Origin: Minwuia sp.
GTDB taxonomy: Bacteria; Pseudomonadota; Alphaproteobacteria; Minwuiales; Minwuiaceae
Length of the DNA stretch: 64,000 nucleotides
NCBI GenBank assembly: GCA_029210175.1
Contig: JARGPL010000037.1
Span: forward strand, 1-64,000
Direction of reading: 5' to 3'
The notes beneath the pieces were generated by a model. That model ran no database searches and was not told the origin of the DNA. It saw nothing but the letters and a program-made list of their open reading frames with translations. Of the stretch, positions 50,686 through 59,005 are shown one piece after another. Position 1 is the first letter of the stretch. Each line of letters starts with the position of its first letter. The position numbers and the translations under genes were made by a program.

Positions 50686-51955
50686 CGCTGACGTCCCGGC
50701 TGTCGTAAAGTGCCCCATCCCGCACGATCCTCACCTCACCGCGATAAAGACCGGGTGCGAATCCTTCAGGCGGAGTGCGCCGACCCGAATATGCGAACCG
50801 CTGTGCCTGATGCTTCGGGTGGGGCGGTAGTGTCTGGTCGAAGACGCGGTTGCCGTCCGGGCCGGTGATGCTGACGCTGACTTCATCCCCCTGGCGAATG
50901 CCGAAGATGATGTACCAGACCACGAGACCCTGGCCGTCGCGGGCCACGGTTGCGGGGGCGGCGGCACCTTCGATCGCCTCATCGAAAGAAAGCTGTCGGT
51001 CCAGGAACCCGGCGTCCAGGATCGCGCCCGGGCGATAGGCAACCTGATCGATGGCGGCAGCCGACCAGAGCGTCTGATATTCGCCACCGCAGGCGGCAAC
51101 CGGACTCAGGCCACGATAGGGGTCGACGACCTCACCATCCTTCCGCACCGAAAGGTGCAGGTGCGGGAACTCGGCACTGCCGGACATGCCGACCATACCC
51201 AGAGGGTCACCAGCCAGAACAGTCTGTCCCCTGGTTGCAATGACCGACCCCTTGCGCATGTGGCAGTACTGGGTTTCCCAGCCATCCTCATGCACGATCA
51301 CCACCGCGTTGCCGCATTCGCGGCCCTCGACTGCGCCTGCGGGCAATTTCTTGATGTTGATGTCGTCCATCCCGTCGCGAATGGCGCGCACGCGGCCGTT
51401 GCGCGCGGCGAGCACGGTGACGCCATCACGCAGGGCCTGCAGGTTACGGATACGGAAGTCGGTGCCCTTGTGCGTCTGGTAGCTCAATGGCCCGCAGGTG
51501 AAATCCAGCGCGTCGGGACCGGGATCGATATCGACGAACTGCTGGATGAAACAATCCTGACCCAGCGTGCAGTCGATCGGTACATCAAGGCTGAACCCGT
51601 CGGGGGGGGCGGGATGATGCGCATACGACGCAATTCGGGCGGTTGCTGCGGCCTCGGCTGCAAATGAACTCGTCGGTCGGGATGTGCCCGTGGTCGCCTG
51701 AGGGGGGAATATCGTTGCTGCTGCCGCTTCAACGGTGGGCGTGGATGGTTGCGGCGTGGCAGGTGCACGCACAGCAGCAGGTGCCTCCACGGGCATTGGT
51801 TGCGCGGTGCCGGGCACGGCGGCTTCTGCTGCCACGCTTGTGTCCGAGATGTTCGCGACAACGGGTTCTGGATCATCACTGAACCGTTCCACGAACATGT
51901 AGACCGTGATGGAAAGCAGCACGGCGATCATTGCGACAAGGGCCCAGCGCAGCAT
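50672..51955 (-). CDS. M23-family zinc metallopeptidase, membrane-anchored
   Basis: A 427-residue protein. Residues 6-24 form a signal anchor, and 30-115 are a disordered Ala/Pro/Thr-rich linker. The peptidase part has the M23 zinc ligands: H162 and D166 in THKGTDFRI, then H265 and H267 in HLHLSV. GRECGNAVVIVHEDGWETQY is the usual strand between. A beta-rich C-terminal extension (about 300-427) may bind substrate. It probably cuts peptidoglycan peptides in the periplasm. It lies 72 bp after ptsN. Confidence 0.87.
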   Translation of the reverse strand: MLRWALVAMIAVLLSITVYMFVERFSDDPEPVVANISDTSVAAEAAVPGTAQPMPVEAPAAVRAPATPQPSTPTVEAAAATIFPPQATTGTSRPTSSFAAEAAATARIASYAHHPAPPDGFSLDVPIDCTLGQDCFIQQFVDIDPGPDALDFTCGPLSYQTHKGTDFRIRNLQALRDGVTVLAARNGRVRAIRDGMDDINIKKLPAGAVEGRECGNAVVIVHEDGWETQYCHMRKGSVIATRGQTVLAGDPLGMVGMSGSAEFPHLHLSVRKDGEVVDPYRGLSPVAACGGEYQTLWSAAAIDQVAYRPGAILDAGFLDRQLSFDEAIEGAAAPATVARDGQGLVVWYIIFGIRQGDEVSVSITGPDGNRVFDQTLPPHPKHQAQRFAYSGRRTPPEGFAPGLYRGEVRIVRDGALYDSRDVSVTLR

Positions 51956-52027
51956 GTCAGCGTTTCCCCTTGCGTCAGTTCCGTCTCATGCGCGTCGGGG
52001 GACTTTGCGTGCCGTCCCCGATACGAT

Positions 52028-52492
52028 TCAGGCAGCCTCCGAGGCCGTGCCGGATGTCAGCAGGGCGTAGAGGGCATCGTCACTGCGCGCTCCGCGCAGC
52101 TTGTCGCGGACATTGCGGTCACGCAACAGCCGCGAAATGCGCGACAGCGCCTTCAGGTGATCCGCCCCGGCGGACTGCGGCGCCAGCAGCAGGAACACAA
52201 GATCGACGGGCTTGCCGTCCAGGGCATCGAAGTCGACTGGCTGTTTCAGCAGGGCAAAGACACCGCTCAACCCGTTCAGGTCGGCGATCCGCCCATGGGG
52301 GATGGCGACACCCTCACCCACGCCGGTGCTGCCCAGCCGCTCCCGCTCCAGCAGGACATCGAAGACAACCCGATCATGCAGTCCGACCTGTTCCGCGGCG
52401 ACGCGGGCCAGTTCCTGCAAAATCTGCTTCTTGCTGCCGGCCTTGAGACCAAAGATCACTGATTTGGGTCTCAGGAGGTCCTGAATTTCCAC
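52028..52492 (-). CDS. ptsN: PTS IIA-Ntr nitrogen regulatory protein
   Basis: A 154-residue EIIA-Ntr. The phosphorylated histidine is in VGEGVAIPHGRI, and the N-terminus (VEIQDLLRPKSVIFGLKAGS) and LLLAPQSAGADHLKALS are typical. It takes phosphate from the NPr protein and regulates potassium transport and nitrogen-related functions. The GTG at 52492, with AGGTG 6 nt upstream, gives the standard N-terminus; a longer ATG start at 52600 would overlap hpf. It follows hpf by 70 bp in the usual rpoN-hpf-ptsN order. Confidence 0.92.
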   Translation of the reverse strand: MEIQDLLRPKSVIFGLKAGSKKQILQELARVAAEQVGLHDRVVFDVLLERERLGSTGVGEGVAIPHGRIADLNGLSGVFALLKQPVDFDALDGKPVDLVFLLLAPQSAGADHLKALSRISRLLRDRNVRDKLRGARSDDALYALLTSGTASEAA

Positions 52493-52562
52493 ACTACACC
52501 TGTTCTGTTTCCGCCACCTGATCGCCTGCGCCAGCCCGGTCATCGCCGGGTGCGCTGCTGCG

Positions 52563-53141
52563 TCAGGCTTCGGCGGGATCGATCCAGCCGATATGGCCAT
52601 CGCTGCGCCGATAGACCACGTTCAATCTGTCACTGCCGAGGTTCCGGAACATCAGTGCGGACTGATCCGCAAGATCCAGCCGCATGACGGCATCGCTGAC
52701 CGTGCAGGACGGCACGCTGGCCGTCGTTTCGGCAATGATCACCGGATGCGTTTCCGCAGGTTCCGTTTCCTCGATCTCCGCTTCGTCACTGGCGAGGACA
52801 TAATCCTGCGCCATCATGTTCGCAATACCTTGCTGCTTCTGGCGCGAGTGGTGGTCCTTCAGCCTGCGCTTGTAGCGCCGCAGCTGCTTTTCCATGCGCT
52901 CGGCGGCCTGATCGAAGGCGCCGTGGGCCTCACCATCGCTGCCCTGGCTCTTCAGGAAGATGTCGTGGCCGATATGGACAGCGCAGTCCACCCGGATCAT
53001 CTGACCATTGCGTGAAAAGGTGACTGAACCGTCGATGCCGTCGCCGAAATACTTCTCGACGGCGTCATTGATGCGGTCCTCGACGCGCTGCCTCAGCGCA
53101 TCACCCAGATCGATCTGCTTGCCTTCAATCGTGATTTTCAT
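52563..53141 (-). CDS. hpf: ribosome hibernation promoting factor, long form
   Basis: A 192-residue long-form HPF. The N-terminal beta-alpha-beta-beta-beta-alpha domain (residues 1-105, MKITIEGKQIDLGDALRQRV and RVDCAVHIGHDIFLKSQGSD) binds the small subunit in the tRNA/mRNA channel. A charged linker follows, and the C-terminal domain (about 137-192, PVIIAETTASVPSCTVSDAV and YRRSDGHIGWIDPAEA) dimerises ribosomes into 100S particles. A 146-bp gap to rpoN may hold its own promoter. Confidence 0.94.
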   Translation of the reverse strand: MKITIEGKQIDLGDALRQRVEDRINDAVEKYFGDGIDGSVTFSRNGQMIRVDCAVHIGHDIFLKSQGSDGEAHGAFDQAAERMEKQLRRYKRRLKDHHSRQKQQGIANMMAQDYVLASDEAEIEETEPAETHPVIIAETTASVPSCTVSDAVMRLDLADQSALMFRNLGSDRLNVVYRRSDGHIGWIDPAEA

Positions 53142-53287
53142 GTTGCCTCTTCTGTACCGCCAAAAAATGCGTGTTTGCCGGGCGGTGCTGCAACGCGGCG
53201 CGGACCATAGGTAGCCCGTTCTGCCAAGTCAACCCGCCGAGACCGCCACCCTGACCGAACGCTCAGCGCCCGGATTTCCGCGCCCTT

Positions 53288-54850
53288 CTATCGGACCAGT
53301 GACATCTGCAGACGCTTCTGCCGTCTGCGCTGCACGGAGGACGGGATACGCAGGGCCTCACGGTATTTCGCTACCGTCCGTCGTGCAATGTCGATCCCTT
53401 CTTCCTTCAGGATCTCCACGATCCTGTCGTCGGAAAGAACCTTCTTGGGATCTTCCTCATCAATCAGATCACGGATCCGCTGTCTTACCGACTCCGCCGA
53501 ATGCGAATCGCCTCCCCGGTTCGACGGGATTGCTGCCGTGAAGAAATACTTCATCTCGAAGATGCCGCGCGGTGTGCCCATGTACTTGTTGGCGGTCACG
53601 CGGCTGACCGTGCTCTCGTGCATGCCGATGGCGTCTGCGATGGTCTTCAGGTTGAGTGGCCGCAGATACTGGACGCCCAGAGCGAAGAATCCGTCCTGCT
53701 GGCGTACCAGTTCGGTGGCGACCTTCATGATCGTGTTGGCGCGCTGATCCAGCGACTTCACCAGCCAGTTGGCGGTGTTGAGGCACTCGCTGAGGTAGGT
53801 CTTGTCCTCGGCCTTCTTCGTCGTGCGGCTGACCTCGGTGTAATAGCGGTTGTTGACCAGCACGCGGGGCAGCGTCTCGCTGTTCAGCTCGATTGACCAG
53901 CTGCCATCCGGTTTCTGGCGCAGCAGGACGTCGGGAATTGCGGTCTGGGCTTCTTCTGTTTCGAAACAGCTGCCCGGTCGCGGGTCGAGACGGCGGATTT
54001 CCGACACCATTTCGGCCAGGTCTTCCTCATCGACTTCGCATTCGCGCATCAGTGCCGGATAATCCTGCCGGCCCAGCAGTTCCAGGCGCGCCACCATGCG
54101 CTGCATCGCGGGGTCGTAGCGGTCCTGTTCGATGAGTTGCAGCGCCAGGCATTCGGACAGGTTGCGCGCGCCAATGCCCGTGGGCTCGAACCCCTGCACG
54201 ATCTGCAGGACATCCTCCACCAGATCGGTCTCGCATCCCAACCGCTCGGCCACTTCTGCCAGATCGTCGCGGAAATACCCGTCCGGGTCGAGGGAATCGA
54301 TGATGGCCGACCCGACCATGCGCTGCACGTCGTCAACGACTGCCAGACCCAGCTGCGTCATCAGCGATTCCCGCATGCTGATGTCTTCGCCCAGCGTGTT
54401 CTCCAGGCTGAGGTCCATGTCTTCGAACCGCGATGATCCGCCGGATCCCATCTGCCCGAGGCTGCCGCCGGTATCGCCGGAATCGCCGGTTGAGGGCGCG
54501 ACTTCGCCCATGCGGTCGGCACTGCTGTCCTCGCTGCTGGCAGCGCGGTCGGCATCGAATGCCTGTTCGGCCTCTGCCCCGCCGCCGTTTTCCGCGGTGA
54601 TGGACATTTCAGGGACCGTTTCGTCGCCAAACCCGTCGCCTGATGTGTCCGGCGCGGCTTCCGGCTCCGGCGTGTCCGGTGCTCCTTCAGCCTCTCGCGG
54701 CTCCAGCAGCGGATTACGCTCCAGTTCCTGTTCGACGAAGGACGTGAGTTCGATGTTGTTCAACTGCAGCAGCTTGATGGCCTGCTGCAGTTGCGGCGTC
54801 ATGACGAGGCTCTGGCTCTGTCGTATCTCCAGGCGGGGTCCGATGGCCAT
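53288..54850 (-). CDS. rpoN: RNA polymerase sigma-54 factor
   Basis: A 520-residue sigma-54. Region I is the Gln/Leu-rich N-terminus (QSQSLVMTPQLQQAIKLLQL), region II an acidic Ser/Asp-rich linker (about 60-145), and region III contains the core-binding and HTH parts. The RpoN box ARRTVAKYRE lies at 489-498 near the C-terminus. It directs RNA polymerase to -24/-12 promoters with AAA+ activators, for nitrogen use and other functions. It starts 12 bp after lptB, likely in one operon with the lpt genes. Confidence 0.96.
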   Translation of the reverse strand: MAIGPRLEIRQSQSLVMTPQLQQAIKLLQLNNIELTSFVEQELERNPLLEPREAEGAPDTPEPEAAPDTSGDGFGDETVPEMSITAENGGGAEAEQAFDADRAASSEDSSADRMGEVAPSTGDSGDTGGSLGQMGSGGSSRFEDMDLSLENTLGEDISMRESLMTQLGLAVVDDVQRMVGSAIIDSLDPDGYFRDDLAEVAERLGCETDLVEDVLQIVQGFEPTGIGARNLSECLALQLIEQDRYDPAMQRMVARLELLGRQDYPALMRECEVDEEDLAEMVSEIRRLDPRPGSCFETEEAQTAIPDVLLRQKPDGSWSIELNSETLPRVLVNNRYYTEVSRTTKKAEDKTYLSECLNTANWLVKSLDQRANTIMKVATELVRQQDGFFALGVQYLRPLNLKTIADAIGMHESTVSRVTANKYMGTPRGIFEMKYFFTAAIPSNRGGDSHSAESVRQRIRDLIDEEDPKKVLSDDRIVEILKEEGIDIARRTVAKYREALRIPSSVQRRRQKRLQMSLVR

Positions 54851-54862
54851 GCTGCGGCGCCC

Positions 54863-55639
54863 CTACATCCGGAAACGTTCGCCGAGATACACCCGGCGTA
54901 CGTCGTCATGATTCACGATGTCTTCGGGCGTGCCCTCCATCAGTACGCGCCCGTCGTGCAGGATGTAGGCCCGGTCGATGAGGTCGAGCGTCTCGCGCAC
55001 GTTATGGTCAGTGATCAAGACACCCAGACCACGATCCTTCAGGTGGAACACAAGGTCACGGATCTCGCCCACGGCAATCGGGTCGATGCCGGCAAGCGGT
55101 TCGTCCAGCAGCATGAAGGACGGACGCGACGCCAGCGCCCGGGCAATTTCCACCCGCCGCCGTTCCCCGCCCGACAGCGCCATGGCGGATGCCCGGCGCA
55201 GATGGGTCAGCGAGAATTCCGCCAGCAGGTCTTCAAGCATCTGTTCGCGCACTTCGCGCTCACTCTCCGCCACTTCCAGCACGGCACGAATGTTCTGTTC
55301 GACGGTCATGCCGCGGAAGATGGAGGCTTCCTGCGGCAGGTAGCCGACACCCAGTCGCGCCCGGCGATACATCGGCAGACTGGTGATGTCGTGACCGTCC
55401 AGCATGATCTGGCCGAAATCCGCCTTGATCAGCCCTGTAATGATATAGAAACAGGTCGTCTTGCCCGCTCCGTTAGGGCCCAGCAGGCCCACGGCTTCTC
55501 CGCGCTGCACTGACAGGGAAACGTCGCGCAGGACGGGGCGCTTCTTGTAGCGCTTGCCGAGCTTCTGCGCCGACAGCCCGGTATTCTCATGCACCAGGCG
55601 CGGCGCGGTCGTATCAGTTGTATCGGGACTGTCGGTCAT
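54863..55639 (-). CDS. lptB: LPS export ABC transporter ATPase LptB
   Basis: A 258-residue ATPase powering the Lpt bridge that moves LPS to the outer membrane. Walker A is GPNGAGKT at 54-61, the signature LSGGER at 155-160 and Walker B FMLLDE at 175-180. YLPQEASIFRGMTVEQNI is characteristic of LptB. It overlaps lptA by 4 bp; lptF and lptG are not in the window. Confidence 0.95.
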   Translation of the reverse strand: MTDSPDTTDTTAPRLVHENTGLSAQKLGKRYKKRPVLRDVSLSVQRGEAVGLLGPNGAGKTTCFYIITGLIKADFGQIMLDGHDITSLPMYRRARLGVGYLPQEASIFRGMTVEQNIRAVLEVAESEREVREQMLEDLLAEFSLTHLRRASAMALSGGERRRVEIARALASRPSFMLLDEPLAGIDPIAVGEIRDLVFHLKDRGLGVLITDHNVRETLDLIDRAYILHDGRVLMEGTPEDIVNHDDVRRVYLGERFRM

Positions 55640-56196
55640 TGGGTCTGGCCTGATCGCTGGGGCTGGAAGATGCCCTTGACACGTCCGCCTGCGCCAGCCG
55701 CGCCGTCGAGGCGCGTTATGCCGGTTTCCAGGTTCATCACCAGACGCTGGCCGGTCAGCACATTGCGGTCCTGAAACAGCCTCACGCCACCTTCCAGCAC
55801 GATCGTGGCGCTGTCGATGTCGTAGACGCCCCGTTCACCGGTGGCGCGTTCCTTTTCCGTCGAGACCTGCACGTTGCCGACGGCTTCAAGCTTCGAAATG
55901 CGCCCGCCGACCGCCGCGCCTTCGCCCTTCCCGTCATCCCCTTCACGGTAGGTGACGCGCAACTGGTCCGTGCGCAGGTTCATCCGTCCCTGCTGGGCAT
56001 CGACATTGCCGATGAAGACTGCGACCTGCTGATCACGGAAGACCTCCAGGTTATCTGCCTGGATCTCGATCGGTGCGTCCGGATCACCGGCGAGCGCGCC
56101 CTGTGCATCGGCAGACGAGACCGGTGCAAGGATCAACATGGCCAGCATCAGGGCCGCCAGCGCCAGGGTCGGGATGCAGGGTTTGGCGAACGGCAT
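55636..56196 (-). CDS. lptA: LPS transport periplasmic protein LptA
   Basis: A 186-residue periplasmic protein with a signal peptide (cut after about residue 31, SSADAQG). It has the OstA/LptA beta-jellyroll: PIEIQADNLEVFRDQQVAVF, GNVDAQQGRMNLRTDQLRV and a strand around VQVSTEKERATGERGVY. Multiple copies form the bridge between LptC and the outer membrane. It shares one base with the lptC stop and overlaps lptB by 4 bp. Confidence 0.92.
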   Translation of the reverse strand: MPFAKPCIPTLALAALMLAMLILAPVSSADAQGALAGDPDAPIEIQADNLEVFRDQQVAVFIGNVDAQQGRMNLRTDQLRVTYREGDDGKGEGAAVGGRISKLEAVGNVQVSTEKERATGERGVYDIDSATIVLEGGVRLFQDRNVLTGQRLVMNLETGITRLDGAAGAGGRVKGIFQPQRSGQTQ

Positions 56197-56999
56197 CAGA
56201 GATCTCCCCTTCCGGATTCGATGACCAGCTTCACATCGCCGATGAAACGGATGGTGTCGCCATTGCCCGCAACCTCGAAACGCTTTGCCGTGATCCGCCC
56301 GAACGGCCCATGACCGCTGACGGGGTCACCGCCGGTAATCCGCCCGGCACCAAGTTCGAATGTTGCGTTGCTGCTGTGAATCTCGTTACCGCTGTCGGTG
56401 AACAGCGCCACTTCCCCGTTCAGGATCAGGCGCTGCGCCTCGCGATCATAATTCCCGCTATCGGCGGACAGCGACATCCATGCCCCATCTTCCATCGTCG
56501 TATCGCCGGAGATGTTGGACAGGTGCACCAGTTCCGGTGAGTCAGCATCCTGCACCACCTGATCGGCAGTGATGTTGATGGTGTGTGCACCACCGCTGAT
56601 GAACCGGGCCTTCGCCATGGTCGATGTTGGTGCGCCGACGTCGATGTCCGCAAAGTCGATCGGCAGACCGTCGCGTCTTTCGGTGAACTGCGGCCAGGCC
56701 AGCAGGGCGACGATCAGCAAGGCCGAAACACCGATCAGACCGAACTTGATCCGGTTGACCAGGGGATTGCGTCGCGCGTCCCCGGTGGAGATCATGCGGG
56801 CCTTTGGCTGGGCGTTCCAACGGCGCTCCGTCTCGTTGCCCGCCGCTCTGGTGGGCGTCGATGCCGACGCCACGGCGGCTGACCCGTCCTGCACAGGGGC
56901 GTCGTGTACTGTTCCGTCGCGTACTGTTCCGTCGCGTACTGGCCCGTCGCGTACTGGCCCGTCGGTCTGGCCCGTCTCGCCTTTGTCCCCGGCGGTCAT
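56196..56999 (-). CDS. lptC: LPS export protein LptC
   Basis: A 267-residue protein with one membrane helix (about residues 83-103, FGLIGVSALLIVALLAWP) and a periplasmic beta-jellyroll (GLPIDFADIDVGAPTSTMA onwards) that hands LPS to LptA. The N-terminal 68 residues before MISTGDARRN are low complexity and include five near-identical pentads of the type DG(P/T)VR, encoded by a 15-bp tandem repeat. The ATG at 56999 overlaps the kdsD stop by 4 bp, which supports this long start. A start at 56795 would remove the repeats. Confidence 0.88.
   Translation of the reverse strand: MTAGDKGETGQTDGPVRDGPVRDGTVRDGTVHDAPVQDGSAAVASASTPTRAAGNETERRWNAQPKARMISTGDARRNPLVNRIKFGLIGVSALLIVALLAWPQFTERRDGLPIDFADIDVGAPTSTMAKARFISGGAHTINITADQVVQDADSPELVHLSNISGDTTMEDGAWMSLSADSGNYDREAQRLILNGEVALFTDSGNEIHSSNATFELGAGRITGGDPVSGHGPFGRITAKRFEVAGNGDTIRFIGDVKLVIESGRGDL
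56901..56960. repeat. 15-bp tandem repeat within lptC
   Basis: Four consecutive 15-bp units (GTCGCGTACTGTTCC and variants with GGCCC or GTCGTG) run in frame with lptC and continue as a decayed fifth unit. On the coding strand they give the pentads DGPVR, DGPVR, DGTVR and DGTVH. Units of this size are prone to slippage, so the copy number may differ between strains. Confidence 0.85.
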
Positions 57000-58006
57000 G
57001 CAACACCCGCGCGCAGGCAGTCGTGGATATGCAGCAACCCGACGGGCCGCCGGTCATCGTCCAGTACGAACAGGCTCGTCACCTTGTTCTCGTGCATGAT
57101 CCCCACGCCTTCGGATGCCAGCGCTGTGGCGCGGATGGTGTGGGGGTTGCGCGTCATTGCTTCATCCACGGCGCGGGTCAGCAGGTCCGGCAATTTCATG
57201 CCACGACGCAGGTCTCCGTCCGTCATGATGCCGGCGAGTCTGCCCTGATCGTCAGTGACCGCCAGGCAACCAAGGCTCTTCGCCGTCATCTCGATCAGTG
57301 CGTCCGACATGGCGGTACCTGTCGGTACGCGGGGCAATTCGTCCCCGGAATGCATGATGTCGGCAACAGTGATCAGCCGACGTCCGAGCTTGCCGCCCGG
57401 ATGCAGCCGCCCGAAATCACGCGCCGTGAAATTGCGTCTTTCGAGCAGCGCAACGGCCAGCGCATCACCCAGGGCGAGCATCATGGTTGTCGACGTGGTC
57501 GGGGCCAGCACGTGGGGACAGGCCTCTGGTGCGTCAGGGGTGACGAGGCAGACGTCGGCTGCATCGCCCAGTGTCGACGGGGTGCGTCCGACCATGGCGA
57601 TGACGGGCACCATGTTGCGGCGGGCGAATTCGACGATATCACCCAGTTCATGGGTTTCGCCGGAATTACTCAGCCCGATCAGCGCATCATTGTCGGTGAT
57701 CATGCCGAGATCGCCGTGGCTCGCTTCCCCCGGATGCACGAAATAGGCGGGCGTGCCGGTGGACGCCATGGTCGCAGCAATCTTGCGGGCGATATGGCCA
57801 CTCTTGCCCATGCCGGTCAGGATGACCCGGCCCTTTACCCGAACCAGGCAGTCGACGGCGGCCACGAAGCTTTCATCCAGACCGGCAGCGAGCGCGGTCA
57901 GTGCCTTGGCTTCCATATCGATGACCTGCCGACCGATGATGATATCTTCAGCGATAGCTTCATCTGCTGCATTCCGGTGCGTCGATCTGCTGGCGTCGTC
58001 AGCCAT
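56996..58006 (-). CDS. kdsD: arabinose-5-phosphate isomerase
   Basis: A 336-residue KdsD/KpsF. The SIS domain (residues 30-190) has GMGKSGHIARKIAATMASTG and LIGLSNSGETHELGDIVEFA. Two CBS domains follow (about 210-335, MHSGDELPRVPTGTAMSDAL and IMTDGDLRRGM). It interconverts ribulose 5-phosphate and arabinose 5-phosphate, the first step of Kdo synthesis for LPS. First gene of the run kdsD-lptC-lptA-lptB-rpoN, each overlapping or close to the next. Confidence 0.94.
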   Translation of the reverse strand: MADDASRSTHRNAADEAIAEDIIIGRQVIDMEAKALTALAAGLDESFVAAVDCLVRVKGRVILTGMGKSGHIARKIAATMASTGTPAYFVHPGEASHGDLGMITDNDALIGLSNSGETHELGDIVEFARRNMVPVIAMVGRTPSTLGDAADVCLVTPDAPEACPHVLAPTTSTTMMLALGDALAVALLERRNFTARDFGRLHPGGKLGRRLITVADIMHSGDELPRVPTGTAMSDALIEMTAKSLGCLAVTDDQGRLAGIMTDGDLRRGMKLPDLLTRAVDEAMTRNPHTIRATALASEGVGIMHENKVTSLFVLDDDRRPVGLLHIHDCLRAGVA

Positions 58007-58067
58007 TGTCCGTCACGGCCTCTTTCTCGTTGGGTTGCTGCCGACCCGCTGCTTGCAGGCAAGGCAT

Positions 58068-58084
58068 AACAAGATTCGTGCCAA
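58068..58084 (-). promoter_or_regulatory. sigma-54-like promoter upstream of kdsD
   Basis: On the minus strand TTGGCACGAATCTTGTT fits the sigma-54 consensus TGGCACG-N4-TTGCW except for the C of the -12 GC, which is T. It ends 62 bp before the kdsD ATG, and the downstream operon includes rpoN itself. The -12 GC is normally important, so it may be inactive or only an ancestral trace. Confidence 0.3.
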
Positions 58085-58208
58085 TATGGGTGATGTGTCC
58101 TGCCCACGCAACATCAGAGCACTCAATCGTGCAGAAAGGCTTTACGAAATCCGGCGTTGGCACCTGGCATGTCTGTCGCTGGCCAGTCGCTTCGAAGCCG
58201 ACGCCGGG

Positions 58209-58823
58209 TCACGAGTGGGCGAAGATATCGGTTTCGGGCCAGCCGACCAGATCCAGCTCCGCCCGCATCGGCAGGAAATCGAAACAGGCCTGGGCCATGT
58301 GGCTGCGCCCCTCCCGCGCGATCATGACGTCCAGCTTTTCGCGGATCGCATGCAGGTACAGGACATCCGATGCGGCATAGGCCATCTGGGCGTCCGTCAG
58401 GTCGTCCGCCCCCCAGTCGGATGACTGCTGTTGCTTCGAAATGTCGACGCCCACCAGTTCGTTGCAGAGGTGCTTCAGGCTGTGGCGATCCGTGAAGGTG
58501 CGGCACAGGCGACTGGCGATCTTGGTGCAGTAGACGGGTGCGGTCTTCGCGCCCAGGCCATTCCTCAGTGCCGCGATGTCGAAACGGGCAAAGTGGAACA
58601 GTTTCAGGACCGTCGGATCCTCAAGCATCCGCGCCAGGTTCGTGGCAGGCGCACCACCCGGGCGGATCTGCACCAGATGCGCGTTGCCGTCACCTGACGA
58701 AAGCTGCACCAGGCAGAGCCGGTCGCGATGCGGGTTCAGGCCCATCGTTTCCGTATCGATGGCCACGACCTTGCCCAGGTCAACACTGGCGGGCAGGTCG
58801 TCGCGATGCAATTCGATGCTCAT
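58209..58823 (-). CDS. rnd: RNase D-like 3'-5' exonuclease, single domain
   Basis: A 204-residue DEDD exonuclease. Exo I is AIDTETMGL (D23, E25), Exo II is in LFHFARFDIAALRN and Exo III is the Tyr/Asp motif in AQMAYAASDVLYL. E. coli RNase D has extra HRDC domains and is about 375 residues; this form has the exonuclease core only, as many alphaproteobacterial proteins do. It trims 3' ends of tRNA or other RNA. It is separated by 202 bp from kdsD and is divergent from the NDUFA9-like gene. Confidence 0.88.
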   Translation of the reverse strand: MSIELHRDDLPASVDLGKVVAIDTETMGLNPHRDRLCLVQLSSGDGNAHLVQIRPGGAPATNLARMLEDPTVLKLFHFARFDIAALRNGLGAKTAPVYCTKIASRLCRTFTDRHSLKHLCNELVGVDISKQQQSSDWGADDLTDAQMAYAASDVLYLHAIREKLDVMIAREGRSHMAQACFDFLPMRAELDLVGWPETDIFAHS

Positions 58824-59005
58824 CTGCTGGTTCCTTCCGGCTTGATAGCCTGTCGCGGCGGTGAACGTCGCATATCATGTGTGTGCCAGCGCCACCAAGT
58901 GGCAGTACGCGACGTATCGCATCGTTGCCTTCGGCGCGACAGCGCGATAGAGGTTGCAACGAGGTCGGTATCAGGTTGTTTCCGGCGGTTCGGGAGGTTT
59001 TTCGG

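Noticed and set aside
56804-58069. 421-codon plus-strand frame over kdsD and lptC
   Set aside because: Antisense to two conserved LPS genes, with no start signal or domain.
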